Below are positions 14,207-21,986 of a stretch of DNA of 32,791 nucleotides, piece by piece; positions within the stretch are counted from its first letter, which is position 1, and each line of letters begins with the position of its first letter. The stretch spans positions 1 through 32,791 of the forward strand of contig JAAYWN010000174.1 of the NCBI GenBank assembly GCA_012516665.1. The letters run 5' to 3'. The notes beneath the pieces are model-generated. The model made no database searches and was not told the DNA's origin. It was given only the letters and a program-made list of their open reading frames with translations. Made by a program: the position numbers and the translations under genes. Source of the DNA: Erysipelotrichaceae bacterium. GTDB lineage: Bacteria > Bacillota_I > Bacilli_A > Erysipelotrichales > Erysipelotrichaceae.

Positions 14207-14694
14207 TGGCAAAGAAAGAAACGAAAACAAATGCAATGCGCATCCTGGAAAGTGAAGGGATCGCATATACGCTCCATACTTATGAAACAGACGATGATCT
14301 GATCGACGGTCTGTCCGTTGCCAGAAAATGCAATGAGGATCCAGAACAGGTATTCAAGACATTGGTGACGGTGGGCAATGATGGCGAGCATTATGTCTTT
14401 GCGGTACCGGTAGCTCAGAAGCTCGACCTGAAAGCATGCGCCAAAGCAGTTGGCGCAAAACACGTCGAAATGATCCCGCAGAAAGAGCTCCTGCCGCTGA
14501 CGGGCTATATCCATGGCGGATGTTCTCCTATTGGCATGAAGAAAAAATTCAAGACTGTTTTTGATGAGACCATTGTATTGTTTGATACGATCTTAGTCTC
14601 CGGCGGCAGAGTCGGTACGCAGGTAGAAGTCAATACGGATGATCTCTTGAAGATCACCAATGGCATTGCTGCACCGATCGGTATCGATGAATAA
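14206..14694 (+). CDS. ybaK: YbaK/EbsC-type aminoacyl-tRNA deacylase (Cys-tRNA(Pro) deacylase)
   Basis: A 162-residue single-domain protein of the YbaK/ProX editing family. Family marks are KTNAMRILESEGI at the start, DGLSVARKCNEDPEQVFKTL with the conserved lysine of the catalytic pocket, and ELLPLTGYIHGGCSPIGMKK, almost a consensus match. These proteins hydrolyse mischarged tRNAs, typically Cys-tRNA(Pro). The ATG overlaps the trpZ stop (TAATG), so the gene appears to be cotranscribed under the Trp T-box. A terminator follows immediately. Confidence 0.9.
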   Translation: MAKKETKTNAMRILESEGIAYTLHTYETDDDLIDGLSVARKCNEDPEQVFKTLVTVGNDGEHYVFAVPVAQKLDLKACAKAVGAKHVEMIPQKELLPLTGYIHGGCSPIGMKKKFKTVFDETIVLFDTILVSGGRVGTQVEVNTDDLLKITNGIAAPIGIDE

Positions 14695-14715
14695 AAAAAG
14701 GAGAGAGCTCCTTTT
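14695..14715. terminator. Bidirectional terminator between ybaK and the Nudix gene
   Basis: AAAAAGGAG (14695-14703) pairs with CTCCTTTT (14708-14715) around a 4-nt loop. It ends both the Trp operon and the converging Nudix gene, whose stop codon lies within the right arm. Confidence 0.8.
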
Positions 14716-15091
14716 AGTGATAGATGATCCGGATCATTTCTTCATCTGCGGGACAGAAGAGATATTCTGAGATCTCTTTTTCTTTGATCCATTTCAGATC
14801 ATTGTGCTCTGTCTTTGTAGGCACACCGGCGATGATCTCAGCATCAAATAAAGTCAGATGGATGGTCATGCCAGGATAGGCATGCGTGATATCGCATACT
14901 TCTCTGCCAACGTCCAAGGTGATCTTCAGTTCTTCTTGGCATTCTCTGACTAATGCCTGCTGTTTTGTTTCGCCAGGTTCAACTTTTCCGCCGACAAATT
15001 CCCACAGCATTCCCTGTGATTTTTCTTTGCCTCTCTGACAGATCAGAAAGGTATCGTTCTGCCAAATACGTGCTGCAACTACTTCGACCAT
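14714..15091 (-). CDS. Nudix hydrolase (MutT-like)
   Basis: A 125-residue protein with a Nudix box at about residues 36-58: GGKVEPGET followed by ALVRECQEELKI, matching GX5EX7REUXEEXGU except that Lys replaces the late Gly. The N-terminus VEVVAARIWQNDTFLICQRG is typical of MutT / CTP-pyrophosphohydrolase members that clean oxidised or modified nucleotides. The exact substrate is not assignable. It starts 20 bases after the helicase gene on the same strand, so the two are probably cotranscribed. Confidence 0.88.
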   Translation of the reverse strand: MVEVVAARIWQNDTFLICQRGKEKSQGMLWEFVGGKVEPGETKQQALVRECQEELKITLDVGREVCDITHAYPGMTIHLTLFDAEIIAGVPTKTEHNDLKWIKEKEISEYLFCPADEEMIRIIYH

Positions 15092-15111
15092 TTTATTTCC
15101 TCGTGTTTCTA

Positions 15112-17913
15112 TCAGTTCTTTTTCTGCTCGACGGGATCAAGACCGAAATCATATTGGAGATCGGCCGGCAGTTCATGATCCATCTTGATCTGGAACAGCA
15201 GGGTCCCTGTGGCATTTCCTGTCTCCTGCATATCGGTCATGGTGCCGGTGCCGACATATGTAAAGGGCAGCGTCATCCCATCCTCATATTCAACTTTGCG
15301 GATAAAGAGCTGTGCTTTGGTCAGATGAGTCAGATTGGATCTCTCTGAAGCGGAAAGATTTCCTTTGCTTTCCCATTGGAAGACATCCGGCTGCAGGAAC
15401 TTATCTTTATAGTTCAGATGTTCGGCAATGCCGGCATCTTTTTTCAGAGCAGCGAAGATATAGATGCAGTTATCAATATAGTATGTGCCGAGCATGGTCG
15501 CATCCGGCCTGCAGAGTACCATCATGACCTGTTCCTTGCGATAGCTGTGCCAGAGCTTGAAGCCCTGTACATCGCCAAGCTCGATCTGATATCTTGTCAG
15601 GCCATACTGCAGAAGATCTTCCAGGTATTCATCGAACTGCAGATCACGTTCAGCATTCAGCGAAAGCGTATTGCCATTCTCGTTCAGGATGGAAACAGCA
15701 CCAGCCTTATTTGTTTTTCTCAGCAAATAGTTCAATGCATGATCGAACTGCGTCTTCTGATATCCGACGATCTTATCTTTCAATGCATGTTCAATCGCAT
15801 CTCTTTGATCTGTGCCATGCAGGATGCACTGAACGATCACATATTCATGCGGCCGGGCTAAAGGAAGATGACTGGATAAGGTATTCAGGAATAGGACCTG
15901 CTGTTCACTGAAGATCGGAAGAGGTTCTTCATCGATGCCCTTTAGGAAACTGTAATAGGAACCATTCTTTTTGCCCTTGCATTTCGCAGATAGAAAGCGC
16001 ATCAGATCCGGGGCACAGTCATTGTTCAGATAATCCATGTGGGTCGGATAGGACTCCGCATTGATATACTTTTTGAAGTTCATGTAGTCATTTCTTAAGA
16101 AACGGATGCTGTTAAAGTTCTCCTGCTGAATATAGCTCATGATCTCTTCTTTGCTGAGGTCATCGATGTGGATCTCGACACCGTAATCCTGCAGGCCTAA
16201 AGCAGAGAAGTCATCTTTGACCAAAGAAGTCATCAGCTTCTTTTCGACCACGAACTGATTGGAAAGGGTAGACAGTGCATAGGCAATCTGTACACTGCGC
16301 TGATAGCTGTTGCCGATGAAATCAAGGACCGTGACGTATTGCTTGCCGGCATATTTCCGCAGACCTCTGCCAAGCTGCTGGATAAAGACAGTAGAGGAAT
16401 CGGTCGGCCTGAGGAACAGGACCATATTGACGCCGGGAATATCGACGCCCTCATTCAGAATATCAATGGTGAACAGGATCTCGAGATCCGTATCATCATT
16501 CTGCAGATCATTGTACGCACGGATCCTTTCGCCGATATCATTTTTCCCTGTCAGGTATGCAGTATGATAGTAGACCGACATTGCTTCTGACATCTGTCGG
16601 GCATGGGTAACGGTGCGGCAGAAAGCCAAGGCCTTCAGCTTGCCGGCAGGACGATGCTTTTCAATCTGGTCATGCAGGAAGCTGCAGTGCTCCTCGGTGG
16701 AAAGCTCAGCCGCGGCTCGACGCTCTTCTTTTGGGGAAAGACCGTAATCGATCAAAGCATCGCGGATGCCGTAGTAATGAAATGGCACGATCAGGTCATT
16801 GATGATGGCATCTCTTAAGCGAAGCTCAAAGGGAATGTTCTCATCGAATAAAGCAAAGACATCCTGATTGTCCATGCGTTCTGGAGTGGCCGTCAGACCA
16901 AGCAGAAACTCTGGCGTGAAGTAGGAAAGGATCTTCTGATAGGTGGATGCAGCTGCGTGGTGGCATTCATCAATGATAATATAATCAAATTCATCTTTAG
17001 CGAATAATTCCAGAGAATTGCACATGGTCAGATTGGTGGCGAATAAGAAATCGGCGTCATTTTCTTTTTTTGAACCGGTATAAATACCGTAAGTTATACT
17101 GCTGCCAAAGACGGTCTCAAAAGTTTCCTTGGCTTTCTGCAGGATCGATTCTTCATGAACAATATACAGAAGATGCTTGGCATCAAAATTCAGTGCATCA
17201 AAGGCCGCAAGATATGTCTTGCCGCTGCCGGCAGCGGCGACGATCAATGCTTTTGAAGTTCCCATAGCACGATAGCGATTGAGCTCTTTCAATGCTTTTC
17301 GCTGCATGAAGTTTGGTTTGACCTCTGCCCGGGACAGATCATAGTCCATGTCCCAGCGCTCAACGGCAAAGTTCAGCTGCTGAGTATATTTCTTGATCAG
17401 TTCTTTGCTCAGCACAGATGTTCTGGCCCATTTGTCTTCGAATTCTGTGATGGCTTGCGCATAGACTTCTTTATCTGCATGCTCATCAATGACGACATCC
17501 CATTCAATATTCTTCAGCAGGGCATATCTTGTGATATTGGAAGAACCGACAATGACTTCTGTATGATCATCAAACGAAAAAAGATAGCCTTTGGAATGAT
17601 AGCCTACGGTCGAATAGGATGCGTCAGTAAAATTGTTATAGTCGAGATGGCATGAAAAAGCTGGATATTTCTTCATCAGAAAAGAAAAGCGCTGCAGGGA
17701 ATCAATGTCTGTGAAGTTCTGATATGTGGAAGTGATCAGACGCCCATGGCAGCCGCGCTGCAGTGCTGCTTCAAGATCCTTGTACAGTAAGACAAGGCCT
17801 GCTTTTTTGATAAAGCTTACACTGAAAGCAAAGCTGCGGCAGGTGCGCAGATCTTCCTGGATCTTCTGCAGAAATGTTGTATCGGTATAATTCGTCAGAA
17901 ATTGATTTGACAT
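15112..17913 (-). CDS. PLD-like nuclease / SF2 helicase / DUF3427 fusion protein
   Basis: A 933-residue multidomain protein. Residues about 10-165 form a phospholipase-D-like domain with HSK (His106, Lys108) and GSSN (123-126), the one-copy HKD-type site seen in nucleases of this group. An SF2 helicase follows: Walker A AAAGSGKT (226-233), DECH box (315-318), TAT (341-343), and later motif V (GVDIPG) and motif VI (QLGRGLR). The C-terminal third fits DUF3427. I start at the ATG preceded by GGGGGA; an upstream TTG lies inside that site. The family suggests a DNA or RNA processing, possibly defence, role. No restriction or defence partner is adjacent; a Nudix gene follows. Confidence 0.82.
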   Translation of the reverse strand: MSNQFLTNYTDTTFLQKIQEDLRTCRSFAFSVSFIKKAGLVLLYKDLEAALQRGCHGRLITSTYQNFTDIDSLQRFSFLMKKYPAFSCHLDYNNFTDASYSTVGYHSKGYLFSFDDHTEVIVGSSNITRYALLKNIEWDVVIDEHADKEVYAQAITEFEDKWARTSVLSKELIKKYTQQLNFAVERWDMDYDLSRAEVKPNFMQRKALKELNRYRAMGTSKALIVAAAGSGKTYLAAFDALNFDAKHLLYIVHEESILQKAKETFETVFGSSITYGIYTGSKKENDADFLFATNLTMCNSLELFAKDEFDYIIIDECHHAAASTYQKILSYFTPEFLLGLTATPERMDNQDVFALFDENIPFELRLRDAIINDLIVPFHYYGIRDALIDYGLSPKEERRAAAELSTEEHCSFLHDQIEKHRPAGKLKALAFCRTVTHARQMSEAMSVYYHTAYLTGKNDIGERIRAYNDLQNDDTDLEILFTIDILNEGVDIPGVNMVLFLRPTDSSTVFIQQLGRGLRKYAGKQYVTVLDFIGNSYQRSVQIAYALSTLSNQFVVEKKLMTSLVKDDFSALGLQDYGVEIHIDDLSKEEIMSYIQQENFNSIRFLRNDYMNFKKYINAESYPTHMDYLNNDCAPDLMRFLSAKCKGKKNGSYYSFLKGIDEEPLPIFSEQQVLFLNTLSSHLPLARPHEYVIVQCILHGTDQRDAIEHALKDKIVGYQKTQFDHALNYLLRKTNKAGAVSILNENGNTLSLNAERDLQFDEYLEDLLQYGLTRYQIELGDVQGFKLWHSYRKEQVMMVLCRPDATMLGTYYIDNCIYIFAALKKDAGIAEHLNYKDKFLQPDVFQWESKGNLSASERSNLTHLTKAQLFIRKVEYEDGMTLPFTYVGTGTMTDMQETGNATGTLLFQIKMDHELPADLQYDFGLDPVEQKKN

Positions 17914-17951
17914 ATGTTCCCCCAATGAGATGCATCCAAAACACTGATTTC

Positions 17952-17979
17952 ATTGTAGAACATTTGCTGCAGCTGTCCA
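17952..17979 (-). promoter_or_regulatory. Promoter of the helicase-Nudix unit
   Basis: On the minus strand TGGACA (17979 to 17974), 16 bases, then TACAAT (17957 to 17952). Both boxes match the vegetative consensus at 5 of 6. The start near 17945 would give a leader of about 30 nt with the GGGGGA site. It lies just downstream of crcB, so the helicase need not depend on crcB transcription. Confidence 0.6.
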
Positions 17980-17981
17980 GA

Positions 17982-18350
17982 TCAGGAATGAATGATCAGC
18001 TGAGAAGCATAGACAGCTAAGATGCCCAAGGTGATGCTCAATAGAACATAGGTCAGAGCAATGGCAGATCTGCCATTCGTGAATAAAGAAGTCGATTCAT
18101 AGGCAAAGGTCGAGAAGGTCGTAAAACCGCCGCATACTCCGACTTTTAATAAAAGCAGCAGTCTTGGATTGGCATTGGGATTCTTTGCAGCATAGGCAGA
18201 AAGAAGACCAAGCAGAAACGCACCGGCAATATTAATGGCAAATGTTTTAAAAGGAAAAGCGGTCTGTTCTTTGAAAGGTATCAGTCCGACCAGATAGCGG
18301 CATACACTGCCAAGAAATCCTCCTATTCCTACACATAGACAATTGATCAT
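17982..18350 (-). CDS. crcB: Fluoride efflux channel CrcB (Fluc)
   Basis: A 122-residue, four-helix membrane protein. Family marks are GGFLGSVCRYLVG near residue 10, FAINIAGAFLLGLLS with the conserved Asn near 39, and GVCGGFTTFSTFAYE, the Phe-box and sodium-site segment, near 73. It exports fluoride as a dual-topology dimer. I begin at the ATG preceded by GAAGGC; the reading frame extends 49 codons further up but crosses the promoter region. Only one crcB is seen; many Gram-positives have two. No fluoride riboswitch is recognisable upstream. Confidence 0.88.
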   Translation of the reverse strand: MINCLCVGIGGFLGSVCRYLVGLIPFKEQTAFPFKTFAINIAGAFLLGLLSAYAAKNPNANPRLLLLLKVGVCGGFTTFSTFAYESTSLFTNGRSAIALTYVLLSITLGILAVYASQLIIHS

Positions 18351-18382
18351 AGCGCTGCCTTCTTTCTTTTTTAGCTTGTTTG

Positions 18383-18418
18383 ATTTTAGCACAAACATAC
18401 AGCAGGGTATGCTAAAAT
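18383..18418. promoter_or_regulatory. Mirror-image divergent extended -10 boxes (crcB / membrane gene)
   Basis: ATTTTAGCA (18383-18391) and TGCTAAAAT (18410-18418) are perfect 9-bp inverted repeats 18 bases apart. Each reads as an extended -10 (TG-C-TAAAAT) pointing outwards, toward crcB on the minus strand and toward 18456 on the plus strand. The two promoters would compete or be opened together. The repeat may also be a regulator site. Confidence 0.5.
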
Positions 18419-18455
18419 TGAAGCAGAGCAGTATTGCTGAAAAGAGGACACTAGT

Positions 18456-18821
18456 ATGAAAGCAGATCCGCAGAAAGAATCTTCGGCAGTATTTCATTCT
18501 TTTCTTTGGAAAGAGATGCTTCTAAGCAATGGTCTGACAAATGGCATCATCAATGCCGTGATCTGCTTTTTTCTTTCCGCAGAACACAGCGATCTGCATA
18601 ATTACATGATAGGAACGCTGATCAGCAATGTTATACTGAGCATCATTCTGATCGTCATATGCATCCTTGTGCCGACCATGCTCACCATGGGCTTGATCGT
18701 ATGCATGAATGTGAGCGATATCAGTCAGGTCCAGGGCGCACTGTTCAGAGGCTTTGACTGTACGATTGCCTCCATTCTTGCATATTATCTGTCGGTCGTA
18801 TTCCTGAAGCAGAAGCAATAA
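18456..18821 (+). CDS. Small membrane protein of unknown family
   Basis: A 121-residue protein I do not recognise. A short charged N-terminus (1-15) is followed by three hydrophobic stretches, about 22-40, 50-80 (SNVILSIILIVICILVPTML) and 100-116, so it should be an integral membrane protein with three helices, possibly four if the long middle one bends. AGAGGAC precedes the ATG. It is divergent from crcB with mirrored -10 boxes and unrelated to it in sequence. No terminator is visible before the M23 gene that follows, which has its own promoter. Confidence 0.65.
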   Translation: MKADPQKESSAVFHSFLWKEMLLSNGLTNGIINAVICFFLSAEHSDLHNYMIGTLISNVILSIILIVICILVPTMLTMGLIVCMNVSDISQVQGALFRGFDCTIASILAYYLSVVFLKQKQ

Positions 18822-18838
18822 AAAAAGAGAGAGCTTAT

Positions 18839-18866
18839 TTGTACCTTACGGAAAAGTGAGTATACT
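18839..18866 (+). promoter_or_regulatory. Promoter of the stand-alone M23 peptidase gene
   Basis: TTGTAC (18839-18844), 16 bases, then TATACT (18861-18866). The predicted start, about 18873, coincides with the ATG at 18874, so the mRNA would be leaderless. No ribosome binding site lies at a useful distance. Confidence 0.55.
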
Positions 18867-18873
18867 TTTAGGT

Positions 18874-20448
18874 ATGAAAAATACAGCAGTAAAATATATG
18901 ATCAGCACCGCTTTAGTTCTATCTATTTTTCCTCTTGTTCCGATCCATGCCGAAGACTACAGTGACAGCGACTACTGGAATCAAAAATGCCAGAGTGCAA
19001 ATATACAGACCCAGGATGATTTTCAAGCATGCAAGGCCTATACCGAATATATCGCGCAGAATACACCGGATCTGCAGGCTCAGCTGGATGCGATCAATGC
19101 GCAGAAAGCAGATATTGAAGCCAATATCTCTGCTTATCAGGATCAATTGACGGAGTATCAGAACAATGTTGAAACATTGAATGGGACGATCTCTGATCTG
19201 GAAGCACAGCGCGGTACGCTGCAGGCACAGATCGCCGATACCCAGGCACAGATTGAAAGCAAGCAGCAGTCCTTAGCGGATGCCCAGACGGTCATTGACA
19301 GTATGAGTGCCAAGGTCAAAGAGAGAATGGTCAATGCGCAGGCAACATTGCGGGTCAATAATCTGATCGATGTCCTGATGGGCGCCAAAACATTTTCTGA
19401 TTTTATGAGGGTCGCTTCCGGATTGGCCAGCATTGCGGATAAAGAAAAAAGTGAAAATGATGAACTGGTGCAGGCCATGCGGGAACTGAGCTCAGCCAAG
19501 CAGGTCCTGCAGGACAGTCAGGATCAGCTGTCTCAGCAGGAAGGGGAGCTGCAGCAGCAGGAAGTCATTATTTCAAATCAAAGAGAACAGGTCTTGGTAG
19601 ACCAATATAAAGTACAGGTCATTGAAACAGCAGCACAGTCCCAGGAAGCGATTCTGCAGGCCCAGGGAAATCATGTCGCAACAAATATTGCAGAAGTGCA
19701 GTCGCAGATGTCATCTATTTCCGATTCCTTGGATGCGCTGGAAAATCAGCTTATGAATCCAACACCAGCTCCAACGATTGTACCGATACCGACCAGCGAG
19801 CCTTCTTCCGGTGATTCCGCTTCTGGCGATTCTTCTTCAACGGATCAGCCTGCCAGCACACCGACCAGTACACCGGATTCACAGCCAGTTACGACCGGCT
19901 GGGCAAGACCGGTCTATGGCTCCTATCGCAGTGCGGGAACGTGGGAATATCCTGGCGGTGGCATTCATTTAGGCTATGATTTTGCAGTATCTTCTGGCAC
20001 ACCGCTGTATGCCGCAGGTACCGGAGTGATCATGCTGAGCGTCAGCGGATGCCCGGTCGGCAAACTTGGCTCAAGATGCGGTGAAGATGGCGGCGGCTAT
20101 GGCGGCGGCAATCAGCTGTATCTGCTGTGCGTTGTGGACGGCAGTCTGTATGGATTGATCTACTGTCATATGACGGATGGCACCTTGGTGCCGCAGGGCA
20201 CGATCGTGAAGGCCGGCGATTACTTAGGTTTATCCGGATCTTCCGGAAACAGTTCCGGACCGCATTGTCATATTGAAGTCATGTATCTGGGCGATGGCAG
20301 CAACTTTGCAAATTATGCCAGAACTTGGGATGGCGACTTGGCATATGGTGCTGGATGGGCTGGCAGCTATGATGGCTATGGCCGCAGATGCGAAGCAGGC
20401 TATGGTGCACCATGCCGGATCCGTCCGGAAACAATTTGGGGATATTAG
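18874..20448 (+). CDS. Secreted coiled-coil M23 peptidoglycan hydrolase (paralogue 1)
   Basis: A 524-residue exported protein. It has a signal peptide cleaved after HA (residue about 26), an N-terminal D-YWN-C motif with two cysteines, a long Gln/Ala-rich coiled coil (about 50-285), a Pro/Ser/Thr linker (about 290-340), and an M23/LytM zinc endopeptidase domain with His365, Asp369 and HCH (His464, His466), all needed for catalysis. The C-terminal tail WAGSYDGYGRRCEAGY with two cysteines is shared with the ftsEX-linked paralogue at 24516. It should cut peptidoglycan cross-links at the surface. I prefer the ATG over an in-frame GTG at 18856 because the latter overlaps the -10 box. Confidence 0.88.
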   Translation: MKNTAVKYMISTALVLSIFPLVPIHAEDYSDSDYWNQKCQSANIQTQDDFQACKAYTEYIAQNTPDLQAQLDAINAQKADIEANISAYQDQLTEYQNNVETLNGTISDLEAQRGTLQAQIADTQAQIESKQQSLADAQTVIDSMSAKVKERMVNAQATLRVNNLIDVLMGAKTFSDFMRVASGLASIADKEKSENDELVQAMRELSSAKQVLQDSQDQLSQQEGELQQQEVIISNQREQVLVDQYKVQVIETAAQSQEAILQAQGNHVATNIAEVQSQMSSISDSLDALENQLMNPTPAPTIVPIPTSEPSSGDSASGDSSSTDQPASTPTSTPDSQPVTTGWARPVYGSYRSAGTWEYPGGGIHLGYDFAVSSGTPLYAAGTGVIMLSVSGCPVGKLGSRCGEDGGGYGGGNQLYLLCVVDGSLYGLIYCHMTDGTLVPQGTIVKAGDYLGLSGSSGNSSGPHCHIEVMYLGDGSNFANYARTWDGDLAYGAGWAGSYDGYGRRCEAGYGAPCRIRPETIWGY

Positions 20449-20449
20449 A

Positions 20450-20477
20450 CCAGAAGAGATCATCTCTTCTGGTTTTC
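20450..20477 (+). terminator. Terminator after M23 paralogue 1
   Basis: CCAGAAGAGAT (20450-20460) and ATCTCTTCTGG (20462-20472) are perfect complements; allowing a loop, an 8-9 bp stem remains, followed by TTTTC. It starts one or two bases after the stop codon. Confidence 0.8.
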
Positions 20478-20504
20478 ATATGCATTGTTTCAGGTGAAGA
20501 GCTA

Positions 20505-20513
20505 TGCTATTGT
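20505..20513 (+). promoter_or_regulatory. Extended -10 of the transglutaminase-like gene
   Basis: TG-C-TATTGT (hexamer 20508-20513) ends 6 bases before the ATG at 20520. The transcript would start at or next to the A of ATG. No ribosome binding site is present, consistent with a leaderless mRNA. Confidence 0.5.
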
Positions 20514-20519
20514 TTGGTC

Positions 20520-21476
20520 ATGAAATTTCTCAGACGTCTGTGCAAAGGGATCATCATTCTGTGCCTTCTGATCGGCATGCTTTTTTTCTTGATCGAATAT
20601 GCAGGAAAGTATATCAGCTGGGATGGCCCGCTGACTATTGCTGCGACATCTGCTTCACCTGCATCTTCAGCCGGACCGGCAGATCCATTGGTCTTTGATG
20701 CTTCGACGTATCCGTATTATGATCAGCTGAATGAAGTACAGAAAGCTCTCTATCAGGAGTTCTATGATAATGCATCCTCGCTGAATGAGATGTTCCTGCC
20801 GCAGGAAGATATCACATCTTCGGATGTTGAGACGGTATTCCGTTGCCTCTTCTGCGATCATCCGGAATTGTTCTGGCTGGATACAAAATACAATTATCGT
20901 TCGCTGAGCGACAGTGACAGAGTGATATCGATCTCTCTGAGCTACAATGAAACGGCTTCCGATATTGATGCTGCAAAGCAGCGCTTTGAACATGCTGGCA
21001 ATGAGATCTTAGTGGCAGCGGAACAGTGCAGCAGCGCATATGAAAAAGAAAAATATGTTCATGATGCTTTGATCGAAAAGACCGAATATGACGTCAGTGC
21101 TTCACTCAATCAAAGTGCGTACAGTGCTCTGGTCAATGGCCGCACGGTATGTGCCGGCTATGCCCGCAGCTTTCAGTATCTGCTTCAGAAATTGGGCATT
21201 CCATGCTACTACGTCATTGGCACAAGCGAAGGACAGGACCATGCTTGGAATATTGTTCTGCTCGATGGGGCTTTCTACAATGTCGATCTGACATGGGATG
21301 ATTGTGCTTCGGCAGATGATCCGTATTATTTCTTCAATCTTGATGATGCGGCTTTCAACGAATACCATACGCGGACATCTATGTCGACACTTCTGCCAAG
21401 CTGCACCAGTACGCTGCTTGCCCATAAAGAGGATCCACAACTGTATCAATATATGCGTTTTTCCATTCCGCAGTAA
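20520..21476 (+). CDS. Membrane-anchored transglutaminase-like protein
   Basis: A 318-residue protein with an uncleaved N-terminal membrane segment (about 9-27, IIILCLLIGMLFFLIEYAG) and a Ser/Ala-rich linker, so the rest lies outside the cell. The catalytic triad of the transglutaminase-like (PF01841) fold is complete: Cys211 in GRTVCAGYA, His241 in DHAWNIV and Asp256 in NVDLTWDD. Such bacterial proteins act as proteases or protein cross-linkers; the target is not known. It lies between a wall hydrolase and a VanZ-like gene, suggesting an envelope role. An upstream extension of the frame crosses the terminator and promoter and is discounted. Confidence 0.82.
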   Translation: MKFLRRLCKGIIILCLLIGMLFFLIEYAGKYISWDGPLTIAATSASPASSAGPADPLVFDASTYPYYDQLNEVQKALYQEFYDNASSLNEMFLPQEDITSSDVETVFRCLFCDHPELFWLDTKYNYRSLSDSDRVISISLSYNETASDIDAAKQRFEHAGNEILVAAEQCSSAYEKEKYVHDALIEKTEYDVSASLNQSAYSALVNGRTVCAGYARSFQYLLQKLGIPCYYVIGTSEGQDHAWNIVLLDGAFYNVDLTWDDCASADDPYYFFNLDDAAFNEYHTRTSMSTLLPSCTSTLLAHKEDPQLYQYMRFSIPQ

Positions 21477-21481
21477 AAAAA

Positions 21482-21510
21482 GGTCTGCTCTTAGGCAGAT
21501 CGTTTTTTGA
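21482..21510. terminator. Bidirectional terminator between transglutaminase and VanZ-like genes
   Basis: GGTCTGC (21482-21488) pairs with GCAGATC (21495-21501, one G-U), followed by six T's (21503-21508). The A-run at 21475-21481 serves the other strand. The VanZ-like stop codon lies in the loop. Confidence 0.8.
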
Positions 21511-21958
21511 AAATATCCAGAATGATCAGAACCAGCACATAAGCGACAAAGGAACCTGCCAAGATGCCTGCGATATCGATGAAGCTGTCCAGGAAAGCGG
21601 CCGCTCTTCCTGGTACAAAATGTTGCAGGAGCTCATCCGTGAAAGGAATGCCGAGCATAATAATGATAAAGTTCAGAAATTTTGATTTCATCAGCGGAGC
21701 GATGCGGATTGCTAAGACAAGCATAAAGCCAAGCATCGCATACTCAGAAAAATGAGCCAGCTTACGGATGTAATGATGGAACAGATTGAAATCAATAGTA
21801 AAGCCGGCACGGTTCACATAGCGGAGCAGAAAATTTGCGGCCTTGGTGGAAACTGCACTGCTGTATTCACCAATGGTCAATGAATTTGAAAAGATCCATG
21901 CAATATAGCATCCAACCACGATCCAGATCAGAAAATTCAGTACCGTTCTTTTTTTCAT
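21491..21958 (-). CDS. VanZ-like membrane protein
   Basis: A 155-residue protein with four hydrophobic helices, about 7-25, 65-85, 92-112 and 125-147. The segments HHYIRKLAHFSEYAMLGFML and PFTDELLQHFVPGRAAAFLDS are the hallmark of the VanZ-like family, with the conserved His-Glu and Asp-Glu pairs. Family members range from teicoplanin resistance (VanZ) to general envelope proteins; function here is not known. AAGGAGG precedes the ATG by 5 bases. Only 28 bases separate it from the divergent yitT start, and the two appear to share a -10 box. Confidence 0.82.
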   Translation of the reverse strand: MKKRTVLNFLIWIVVGCYIAWIFSNSLTIGEYSSAVSTKAANFLLRYVNRAGFTIDFNLFHHYIRKLAHFSEYAMLGFMLVLAIRIAPLMKSKFLNFIIIMLGIPFTDELLQHFVPGRAAAFLDSFIDIAGILAGSFVAYVLVLIILDIFKKRSA

Positions 21959-21974
21959 AGCTCCTCCTTAGCTA

Positions 21975-21984
21975 TGCTATAATA
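21975..21984. promoter_or_regulatory. Symmetric -10 shared by the VanZ-like gene and yitT
   Basis: The plus strand has a perfect extended -10, TG-C-TATAAT (21975-21983). The minus strand of 21979-21984 reads TATTAT. The leftward start near 21972 gives a 14-nt leader holding AAGGAGG; the rightward start near 21990 falls at the beginning of yitT. The whole intergenic gap is 28 bases, so two independent promoters cannot fit. Confidence 0.55.
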
Positions 21985-21986
21985 CC

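Noticed and set aside
15376-15861. 161-codon open frame on the plus strand opposite the helicase gene
   Set aside because: It is fully antisense to a well-supported coding region, has no recognisable domain and arises from codon bias of the real gene.
17914-18000. Possible fluoride (crcB) riboswitch near crcB
   Set aside because: Neither side of crcB shows the conserved GGCGATGG-type start and pseudoknot pattern of that riboswitch class.
18351-18497. N-terminal extension of crcB by 49 codons
   Set aside because: The extension crosses the divergent promoter repeat and overlaps the opposite gene's start; the ATG at 18350 gives the normal CrcB N-terminus and length.
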